DNA of 12,592 nucleotides from contig JBOHVS010000277.1 of NCBI GenBank assembly GCA_050735975.1, positions 1-12,592 on the forward strand. Direction: 5' to 3'. Source of the stretch: DATMBL01 sp050735975. GTDB taxonomy: Bacteria; Desulfobacterota; Binatia; UBA9968. The translations under genes and the position numbers were made by a program. The notes below the pieces were generated by a model that had not been told where the DNA came from, ran no database searches, and worked only from the letters and a program-made list of their open reading frames with translations. This document shows positions 7,232-12,592 of the stretch, piece by piece. Every line of letters begins with the position of its first letter. The stretch's first letter is position 1.

Positions 7232-8179
7232 ATGCCATCCGCCGCGCCTCCTCGCGTTTTTCTACTCGATGGCAATTCCTATATTTTCCGCGCATTCTTT
7301 GCGACAAAAAACGGGGACAGGCAACTTTTTGAAAGTGATCGGAGTTATCCCGTGGCTTGCCTTCCTAAAAGTAGCCTGTCGCCCGCCCCGACCCACGCGA
7401 TCTATGGCTTCACGAACATGATCCTTGGATTCGTGCAGCGGTACCAACCTGAATATTTCGCCGTTGTTCTCGACAGCCCAGGGGAAACCTTCCGCAGGCA
7501 GATGTTCCTGGACTACAAGCGGAATCGCCTGGGAGCGCCCGCCGACCTCAAAGCGCAACTCCCGTACATTCGTCAGGTGCTCAAAGCGCTGAACGTCTCA
7601 GTCGTCGAGCTGGAAGGATACGAGGCGGATGATCTCATCGCCACCGTCTGCAAATCACTATCCGGCGGAGCCTGCGAATGCGTCATCGTCTCCAGCGATA
7701 AGGACCTTATGCAACTCATCACGGATCGTGTTAAGTTTCTCGATACAGCGAAGAAGCGATGGATCACTGCCGAAGATGTCAAAACCAAGTTCGGCGTGGA
7801 ACCCGAAAGAGTCGTCGAAGTGATGGCGCTGATGGGAGACGCCGTCGACAATATCCCCGGGGTCAAAGGCATCGGCGAAAAAACCGCGATTGCTTTGATC
7901 CGGCGGTTCGGTACTCTTGATAATCTTTTCGCTAACCTTGATCAGATAGAAGCCACCGGAATGCGCGGCGCCGCGCGCACCCGAAAAGTTCTCGAAAACG
8001 GGAAAAATGCCGCCTTCCTCAGCCGTGAGCTGGCGACATTGATGGCTGATCTTCCGATCAGGATGGAATTGGAGGATCTCCGTTTTTTGAGGCCGGAGAT
8101 AAGAAGGCTTCTGGCGCTCTTCTCCGATCTGGAGCGCGTTCCCTCCGGTGGCAGGCACGATTGCGTCGATTGTAATTGA
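7232..8179 (+). CDS. Stand-alone 5'-3' exonuclease (PolA N-terminal domain / flap nuclease type) with inserted palindromic segment
   Basis: Structure-specific, metal-dependent 5' nuclease of the type that forms the N-terminal domain of DNA polymerase I and removes 5' flaps and RNA primers. Metal-site residues are present: D13 in FLLDGNS, D81 in VVLDSPGETFRR, E131/D133/D134 in EGYEADDLIAT, D156/D158 in SSDKDLMQL, D203/D206 in GDAVDNIPGVKGIG, the last leading into the DNA-binding helix-hairpin-helix. The sequence ends at the usual exonuclease-domain boundary (LLALFSDLE) and no 3'-5' exonuclease or polymerase region follows in any frame, so it is a separate gene or a truncated polA. Between FFA (22-24) and AIYGF (56-60) there are 31 residues, against 13 in Taq polymerase; residues 28-51 are encoded by a REP-like palindrome. 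No clear ribosome binding site; the ATG is the only start that precedes the first strand closely. Confidence 0.9.
   Translation: MPSAAPPRVFLLDGNSYIFRAFFATKNGDRQLFESDRSYPVACLPKSSLSPAPTHAIYGFTNMILGFVQRYQPEYFAVVLDSPGETFRRQMFLDYKRNRLGAPADLKAQLPYIRQVLKALNVSVVELEGYEADDLIATVCKSLSGGACECVIVSSDKDLMQLITDRVKFLDTAKKRWITAEDVKTKFGVEPERVVEVMALMGDAVDNIPGVKGIGEKTAIALIRRFGTLDNLFANLDQIEATGMRGAARTRKVLENGKNAAFLSRELATLMADLPIRMELEDLRFLRPEIRRLLALFSDLERVPSGGRHDCVDCN
7313..7384. repeat. REP-like palindromic element inserted in frame in the exonuclease gene
   Basis: The left arm 7316-7335 (gacaggcaactttttgaaag) matches the reverse complement of 7361-7380 (gacaggctacttttaggaag) at 17 of 20 positions across a 25-bp centre; flanking GGG (7313) and CCC (7384) extend it to 72 bp. 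The arms carry the same core (gacaggc-t/a-acttttt) as the larger element at 9547-9671. The element is an exact multiple of three, is open in the gene's frame and encodes residues G28-P51. I infer a non-autonomous REP/BIME-type element of the kind moved by REP-associated tyrosine (Y1/HUH, RAYT) transposases; no such gene is in the window. Confidence 0.75.
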
Positions 8180-8275
8180 GACGTGAACTATGGCAGATTC
8201 ACACAGATTGCCTTCGGAGTACGGCGCCATCGGCTGATTTAGTGGTGCTTTCATTCCATAAGAGATGAGGTTCCA

Positions 8276-9424
8276 TTGATTAATCAAGAGAGAGTCAAAA
8301 GTCTCTTAATCGAGCTTATTAAGATCGACAGCCTGTCGCGCAAGGAGTACGACGTTGCCATGCGGCTCAAACGAGAGATGGAAGAGCTTGGAGCAACGGT
8401 CGTTATCGATGACGCCGGCGAGAAAGTGGGTGGCAACGTGGGCAATCTCATTGCCCGGTTTTCCGGTACCGCCCCGGAAACCCGCCCTCTTCTTCTCTCC
8501 GCCCACATGGACACGGTTGTTCCCGGCGAAGGCATCGCGCCGGTGCTCGATGGCGACATCCTGCGCACTGACGGCCGGACTGTATTGGGCGGCGATGATA
8601 AGAGCGGTGTTGCGATCATTTGCGAGGTGCTGCGCGTCATAAAGGAAAATAACATCCCGTGCAGCGACATTGACGTGGTCTTCACGATTTGCGAGGAGGC
8701 GGGCCTGATCGGCGCGAAGTGCCTGGACATAAGCCGATTGCGGGCGCGCACGGGGCTCGTCTTGGACAGCGATTCGGTAGGGTTTCTGTTCACCAAAGCC
8801 CCGGCGGCTAACCGAATGGAGTTTCGCGTTCGTGGGCTGGAGGCGCACGCCGGGGTTTGCCCTGAAAAAGGGATCAGCGCCATCAAGGTGGCTGCCGACG
8901 GGATCGCCCAGATGAAGCTGGGCCGAATTGACCACGAAACCACAGCCAACCTTGGACTCATCGAAGGCGGCATGGCAGTTAACATCGTTCCGAATTCCGT
9001 GATCCTCAGAGGCGAAGCTAGAAGCCATCGCCAGGAAAAGCTGGACAGGCAAACGAACCATATGCTGCGATGTCTCGAAGAGGCGGCTGCTCGTCACACG
9101 CTGGACGTGGACGGCAGACGCTATTCTGCAAAGGTGGACGCCAAGATCGAGCGTGACTACGACCGCATGGATGTCCCGGACGACGCGCCCGTTGTCAGGC
9201 TGGTGCAGGCGGCGGCAAAAAATCTAAAAGTCGAATTGAAGACGTTGGCCACCGGCGGCGGTTGTGATGCCAATATACTCAACCAGAAAGGCCTTGAGGT
9301 GGCGAACCTTTCTACCGGCATGCGCGAGATCCATACCGTCAATGAATGGCTCGATTTGAAAGATCTCTACCTTTCGGCTCAAATCGTGCTGGAGGTCCTG
9401 AGGCTGAACGCGGCGGGGCGATAA
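8276..9424 (+). CDS. M20 family metallopeptidase, peptidase T-like
   Basis: Probable cytoplasmic di-zinc aminopeptidase of the M20B (tripeptidase T / PepT-like) group, 382 aa. Metal and catalytic residues are in family order: H77 and catalytic D79 in LLLSAHMDTV; bridging D107 in GGDDKSG; general base E140 and ligand E141 in FTICEEAGL; D164 in LVLDSD; H353 in GMREIHTVNEW near the C-terminus. The dimerisation (lid) domain lies between, with EFRVRGLEAHAGVCPEKG carrying the His that completes the partner's active site. The start is TTG with GAGG five bases upstream; no ATG or GTG lies in frame nearby. It follows the exonuclease by 96 bp, a gap with nothing recognisable. The exact substrate cannot be read from sequence; a carboxypeptidase or amino-acid deacylase role is less likely given the peptidase-T-like GGDDKSG and EIHTVNE motifs. 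Confidence 0.92.
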   Translation: MINQERVKSLLIELIKIDSLSRKEYDVAMRLKREMEELGATVVIDDAGEKVGGNVGNLIARFSGTAPETRPLLLSAHMDTVVPGEGIAPVLDGDILRTDGRTVLGGDDKSGVAIICEVLRVIKENNIPCSDIDVVFTICEEAGLIGAKCLDISRLRARTGLVLDSDSVGFLFTKAPAANRMEFRVRGLEAHAGVCPEKGISAIKVAADGIAQMKLGRIDHETTANLGLIEGGMAVNIVPNSVILRGEARSHRQEKLDRQTNHMLRCLEEAAARHTLDVDGRRYSAKVDAKIERDYDRMDVPDDAPVVRLVQAAAKNLKVELKTLATGGGCDANILNQKGLEVANLSTGMREIHTVNEWLDLKDLYLSAQIVLEVLRLNAAGR

Positions 9425-9699
9425 TTCTTATACGACGCGCCAAAAAGCTCAGACGTTTTGTTCGCTTTCGTAGTTTCATGTCGAAGAGCATCAAAGCACG
9501 TGGGCGCACTGCCATCAAACCGCGGCGTCATTTTGCAAGAGATTCAGGGGACCGGCTACTTTTTCGGTCAAGGGGACAGGCTCCGCCACAAAGCGGAGGG
9601 GGATTCGCTTCAGCTGAAGCTTTTTGCGATTCAAAAAACCAGCCAGTCCCCGAAAAAGTTGCCTGTATCCCGTTCGGAGCACTATAACGAGTCGGCGCC
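9425..9699. other. Non-coding stretch between the peptidase and AlbA_2 genes
   Basis: 275 bp without a gene I can support. The first half (9425-9546) shows no motif I recognise; short open frames there give no convincing protein and could be eroded remnants. The second half holds the REP-like element described separately. Only 28 bp lie between the end of the element and the next start codon, so any promoter of that gene lies within or before the element. Confidence 0.6.
9547..9671. repeat. Composite REP-like (BIME-type) palindromic element
   Basis: Outer arms: 9547-9567 (GGGGACCGGCTACTTTTTCG and one more G) pairs with 9650-9671, whose reverse complement begins GGGATACAGGCAACTTTTTC. Nested inside are GGGGACAGGCT (9572) against AGCCAGTCCCC (9641-9651), a perfect 6-bp stem CTCCGC/GCGGAG with a 6-nt loop (9581-9598), and a perfect 14-bp palindrome GCTTCAGCTGAAGC (9607-9620). 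This is the structure expected of two REPs in inverted orientation. Its arms are asymmetric (one GGCTACTTTTT, one GGCAACTTTTT) in the opposite order to the copy in the exonuclease gene, so the two copies are inverted relative to each other. Confidence 0.7.
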
Positions 9700-11145
9700 A
9701 TGCACGGCGAGGAAATCGGACTTCTCCTCAAACAGGATCGCGGGCAATTCCTCGAATTCCTTAGCGCCTACGAATACAAGCGTGGCGGCGCACAGAAGAA
9801 GAACGAGGACGACCTGGCTCGCGAAATCGCGCGTCTCCTGTCGAGCATGGCCAATGCCGACGGAGGCACTCTCCTCGTCGGCGTCGAACTCGACAAAAGC
9901 GTCACCGGGGTCCCGTTCGCGCGCGATGAGATCCATAGCCTGATCCAGTCGCCGCAGCACCTGGTCAGCCCACCCCTCGCCGCAACGTCGGAAAGAATGA
10001 CGCTCGGCAACCTTCAACTGCTCAAATTTGACGTCAGTTCCGGCCTTGAGATCTATCGAACCGGCAGCGGCCGCTCATTTTATCGAATCGGCCCCGAGAC
10101 GCCGTCCTTGCCGGCGGAACAAATCCAGTCCCTAAAAGAAGCAAAAAGATCCGTTTTCTTCGAAAGACAGCAGGCGCTCCATGCCGCCTGGTCCGATTTA
10201 GATCTGGATGCCGTCAATGTTTTCATAAAAAAAATTCGCGACCCGCGGGAGCCTCAAATCGTTCTTGGTCGAAGCTACCATCTTCTCGATACGTCGCGCG
10301 GCCAGCCGTCGCCGAATATGGCCGCGCTGTTGCTTTTCGCCAGGGAGCCGAGCCGCTGGCATCCGCGCTGCGGCATCGACTTTGTGAAGTATGAAGGGAT
10401 CGAGCGGCAACATGGGGCCTCGCTCAACGTCATTAAACGCATCCGGTTCGAGGCGCCCCTGGTGCGGCTCATCGATGAAGCCGTCGGGAGAATCAGAGAA
10501 CATATTCGCGAGCGGACAATCCTGCATGATCTGTTCTTTCGCGAGCGGCTGGAATACCCGACCTTTGCTTGGCAAGAGGCCCTTATGAACGCGGTCGCGC
10601 ACCGTGATTACGGTCTCAGCGGCGCATCCATCGAAATTTGGATGTTCGATGATCATATCGAGGTCCGAAGTCCCGGATTGCCCCCGGCGCCCGTCACATT
10701 CGAGCAGTTGCGACTCCAGAAGAGCATTCACTTCTCGCGCAATCCCTTGATCGTCCGAGTATTGGCCGATCTGGGATATCTCCGGGAAATGGGCGAAGGG
10801 GTGCCCCGGATGTTTCAGGAAATGGAGCACTATGGCTTGCGCCCGCCGGAATTCTCCGCTGAAGGCTTCGTATTCACAGTGACGTTGCGCAATACGCCTA
10901 TCTACGACGACGATACCTTAAGATGGCTCAATCAATTCGGCAAGGCGCAGATCAACTTTCGCCAGCGAAGGCTTCTCGCCTATGCATACTGTCACGGCAA
11001 AGTATTCTCTACCGCCGAATACCAACAGATCGCGGAGGTGGATCGGGATACAGCTTATCGGGACATCCGTGGCCTGGTCAAAGCCGGTATCCTCGCGCCT
11101 GTAAAACCCAAAAGCCGAAGCTATAGGATCATCGAACGACTATAA
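9700..11145 (+). CDS. AlbA_2 (Schlafen-like) / GHKL-ATPase / winged-helix protein
   Basis: 481 aa with the architecture of the COG2865-type proteins often annotated as putative transcriptional regulators or ATP-dependent helicase-like proteins. The N-terminal AlbA_2 domain (about 15-125) has the E-Y-K motif (E25, K27) and SSMANADGGTLLVGVELD. A central region leads to a histidine-kinase-like ATPase domain (about 280-375) with its N-box WQEALMNAVAHRDYG (E293, N297, H301) and glycine box MGEGVPRMFQEM (about 362-373). The C-terminus (about 400-481) looks like a winged helix (FSTAEYQQIAEVDRDTAYRDIRGLVKAGIL). ATP and nucleic-acid binding are inferred from the family; the biological role is not known. 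The ATG at 9700 follows an in-frame stop at 9685-9687 closely and lacks a clear Shine-Dalgarno. No partner gene is adjacent, so it appears to be a single unit. Confidence is high for the family, low for function. Confidence 0.88.
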   Translation: MHGEEIGLLLKQDRGQFLEFLSAYEYKRGGAQKKNEDDLAREIARLLSSMANADGGTLLVGVELDKSVTGVPFARDEIHSLIQSPQHLVSPPLAATSERMTLGNLQLLKFDVSSGLEIYRTGSGRSFYRIGPETPSLPAEQIQSLKEAKRSVFFERQQALHAAWSDLDLDAVNVFIKKIRDPREPQIVLGRSYHLLDTSRGQPSPNMAALLLFAREPSRWHPRCGIDFVKYEGIERQHGASLNVIKRIRFEAPLVRLIDEAVGRIREHIRERTILHDLFFRERLEYPTFAWQEALMNAVAHRDYGLSGASIEIWMFDDHIEVRSPGLPPAPVTFEQLRLQKSIHFSRNPLIVRVLADLGYLREMGEGVPRMFQEMEHYGLRPPEFSAEGFVFTVTLRNTPIYDDDTLRWLNQFGKAQINFRQRRLLAYAYCHGKVFSTAEYQQIAEVDRDTAYRDIRGLVKAGILAPVKPKSRSYRIIERL

Positions 11146-11231
11146 AACTGGCAAAGCGCAAGGAGCAACGAGCAGGGGGCTTTGCGGGTTACAAACTCGC
11201 CGAAGGTATTGAGTCCAAGAAAATTAAGCAC

Positions 11232-12221
11232 ATGGAATTTGCAGATCTGGCAAGACTGGCAAGCGGGCACGTCGAAGCGAGAATTGTTCAGGCAGCAGTC
11301 GAGCTCGGCATCTTTGACTCAGTCAGGAACCAACGTCTGAGCGCCCGTGCCATAAGCTCTTCCCTCCAAACCCACCTGCGGCCCACTGAGCTGCTACTGA
11401 ATGCGCTCACGGCGCTGGGTCTGCTCGCAAAGGATGAGGGTGTTTTTCTTCTGACGCCTGTTTCAGAAAAATACTTGCTGAGAGATTCGGCTCACTATCT
11501 GGGCGACATGATCCTGTTTGACGCCTCGCTATGGAATTGCTGGGAACGTCTCGGCGACGCCATACGTACGGGAAATCCGGTTCGTACGCCGGATATGTAC
11601 CAAAACGACGCGAAAGATACTGCTTGCTTCATAAAGGCTATGGATTCTTTGGTGAGGGCCCGCGGCGATGCCGCGATTGTCGCCGATCTTCTGGATTGGA
11701 GCGCCATCACCGAACTGCTCGATGTCGGTTCCGGCCCGGCGACATATCCGATTCATCTTTGCGGCCGGTTTCCCCGGCTCCACGCCACCATCCTCGATCT
11801 TCCGGGCACGATGAAGGTGACCGAACGGTTCGTCCGGGAGGCCGGGCTTACGGGTCGCATTCAGCTCTGCGCCGGAGACTACCGAACCGATTCGATACCC
11901 GGGCGCTATGGCGCCATACTCATGTCCAACATCATCCATAGCGAGAGTTACGAAGAAAACGAGCGGCTCATCGGCAAACTTGCCTCCAATCTGATCTCGG
12001 CGGGTCGCCTCATAATCAAGGACCATATCCTGGACGAGAGCCGCGCCCATCCGCCGGTTGGCGCCGTATTTTCGATGCTGATGCTGATTACGACTCAGGG
12101 CGGCCGCTGCTATACGTTCGGTGAAGTGAGCGGATGGATGGCAAGGGCCGGCTTGAGCAACATCCAGCAGATCGATCTACCACCACCCCTCACTTCATCC
12201 CTAGTTGTGGGCGAGCGCTGA
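11232..12221 (+). CDS. SAM-dependent methyltransferase, O-methyltransferase family 2-like
   Basis: 329 aa. The N-terminal dimerisation/winged-helix part (about 1-100; HVEARIVQAAVELGIFDSV...LRPTELLLNALTALGLL) and the C-terminal Rossmann methyltransferase domain match the family of hydroxyneurosporene-, acetylserotonin- and polyketide-type O-methyltransferases. SAM-site landmarks: motif I LLDVGSGPATYPI starting at 162, the acidic D189 at the end of strand 2 (ILDLPG), D216 in AGDYR, and the motif IV-like region GAILMSNIIHS where related enzymes carry the catalytic His. GRLIIKDHILDESR follows. The substrate cannot be assigned; no carotenoid, quinone or polyketide gene lies nearby. It starts 86 bp after the AlbA_2 gene with no strong ribosome binding site, and 59 bp before the small iron-sulfur gene on the same strand, so the last two may share a transcript. 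Confidence 0.88.
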   Translation: MEFADLARLASGHVEARIVQAAVELGIFDSVRNQRLSARAISSSLQTHLRPTELLLNALTALGLLAKDEGVFLLTPVSEKYLLRDSAHYLGDMILFDASLWNCWERLGDAIRTGNPVRTPDMYQNDAKDTACFIKAMDSLVRARGDAAIVADLLDWSAITELLDVGSGPATYPIHLCGRFPRLHATILDLPGTMKVTERFVREAGLTGRIQLCAGDYRTDSIPGRYGAILMSNIIHSESYEENERLIGKLASNLISAGRLIIKDHILDESRAHPPVGAVFSMLMLITTQGGRCYTFGEVSGWMARAGLSNIQQIDLPPPLTSSLVVGER

Positions 12222-12264
12222 TTCGATGCGGAAAAAATGTTAAACTGACGTTTGGGCGAACACT

Positions 12265-12273
12265 GGGGGGAGG
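12265..12273 (+). promoter_or_regulatory. Strong Shine-Dalgarno GGGGGGAGG ahead of an ATC start
   Basis: A GGAGG core at 12269-12273 lies 7 bases before the ATC codon at 12281 (4 before the preceding ATC at 12278). No ATG, GTG or TTG lies in frame at a usable distance, so this site decides the unusual start of the next gene. Confidence 0.65.
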
Positions 12274-12280
12274 CGCCATC

Positions 12281-12589
12281 ATCGACGAACTAGAGAAAAA
12301 AGCCAAAGAGCGGGCGATCATTGATAATTTTAAGCCGGTGTGTCTTTGCAACAAGATCCGAAGAGGGATCGTGCTCAAAGCGATTCAAGCGGGCGCCAAT
12401 ACGTTTGCGATGGTAAGCAAACGAACCGGGGTCGGTACTGGGCCATGTGGCGGCAGACGTTGCGGCACGATGGTCCGAGGCATGTTGGGCGAGCCCGTGG
12501 TCAGCTGTCATGAGTGTGGCTGGCCGATCTTGGCGGGGACGGCTCCTCTGATCTGCCCAAGATGTGAATACGCGCGGGAAGGGGGCTGA
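12281..12589 (+). CDS. Small Bfd-like [2Fe-2S] protein with C-terminal zinc ribbon, probable ATC start
   Basis: 102 aa counted from the ATC at 12281. Residues about 19-70 match the Bfd/Fer2_BFD helix-turn-helix iron-sulfur fold: VCLCNKIRRG gives C21 and C23, and after 32 residues TGVGTGPCGGRRCG gives C56 and C61. The C-x4-C spacing of the second pair is like the CxGRxC form found in Bfd-like domains of GlpA/HcnA/opine-oxidase-type flavoenzymes, not the CGxC of bacterioferritin-associated ferredoxin. Residues 76-95 add a C-x2-C-x12-C-x2-C zinc-ribbon or rubredoxin-like knuckle (CHEC...CPRC). A role in electron transfer or iron-sulfur handling is inferred; no partner oxidoreductase is in the window, though one could lie just beyond the right edge. 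The longer frame opening at 12134 would overlap the methyltransferase gene by 88 bp, has no good ribosome site and codes for unlikely sequence, so I rejected it. Confidence 0.8.
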   Translation: MDELEKKAKERAIIDNFKPVCLCNKIRRGIVLKAIQAGANTFAMVSKRTGVGTGPCGGRRCGTMVRGMLGEPVVSCHECGWPILAGTAPLICPRCEYAREGG

Positions 12590-12592
12590 CCC

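Noticed and set aside
9458..9943. 161-aa open frame crossing the REP element into the AlbA_2 gene
   Set aside because: It runs through the palindromes and then overlaps the real AlbA_2 gene in another frame; no homology-like features.
11151..11185. Inverted repeat GCAAAGC/GCTTTGC after the AlbA_2 gene
   Set aside because: A 7-bp stem with a 21-nt loop and no T-tract is too weak to call a terminator or regulatory site.
12134..12280. Longer version of the iron-sulfur protein starting at ATG 12134
   Set aside because: The extra 49 residues overlap the methyltransferase C-terminus out of frame and do not look like protein; the strong Shine-Dalgarno points to 12281.
1..12592. CRISPR arrays, tRNA/rRNA genes, toxin-antitoxin pairs, prophage or defence islands
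   Set aside because: I looked for repeat-spacer periodicity, cloverleaf-like structures and typical gene pairs and found none; the repeats present are REP-like palindromes and one heptad array.

Overview
The window is about 12.6 kb of moderately GC-rich bacterial chromosome, densely coding and mostly on the + strand. It has no tRNA, rRNA, CRISPR array or transposase that I can see. The homodimeric (AceE-type) pyruvate dehydrogenase, the lipoate ligase, a separate PolA-type 5'-3' exonuclease and GGGGACAGGC-type interspersed palindromes suggest an uncultured proteobacterial or former-deltaproteobacterial lineage (Desulfobacterota, Binatota, NC10 or Rokubacteria type). This is an impression from protein style and I cannot fix the taxon.

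Left edge (1-1545): the C-terminal end of a response-regulator receiver domain on the + strand, then two - strand genes: a small uncharacterised protein with a strong ribosome binding site, and upstream of it a lipoate-protein ligase (lplA) that seems to start at a non-canonical codon.

Core (1546-7114): a pyruvate dehydrogenase operon, aceE-aceF-lpdA, transcribed divergently from lplA across a very short gap. E1 decarboxylates pyruvate, the single-lipoyl-domain E2 makes acetyl-CoA, E3 reoxidises the lipoyl arm, and LplA could charge the E2 lysine with lipoate. The set is therefore functionally coherent. A heptad-based inverted repeat begins in the last codons of lpdA and fills most of the gap after it.

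Right part (7232-12589): a free-standing 5'-3' exonuclease, an M20 (peptidase T-like) metallopeptidase, a 275-bp non-coding stretch holding a REP-like composite palindrome, an AlbA_2/GHKL-ATPase/winged-helix regulator-like protein, a SAM-dependent O-methyltransferase-like protein, and a small [2Fe-2S] (Bfd-like) protein fused to a zinc ribbon that seems to start at ATC.

The most unusual signal is a palindromic REP-like element of about 72 bp lying in frame inside the exonuclease gene. It supplies about 24 codons between the first catalytic strand/helix and the conserved AIYGF segment. A related, longer element lies in the opposite orientation 2.2 kb away, in the gap after the peptidase gene. 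This resembles the protein-coding insertions of Rickettsia palindromic elements, but with REP-type arms.
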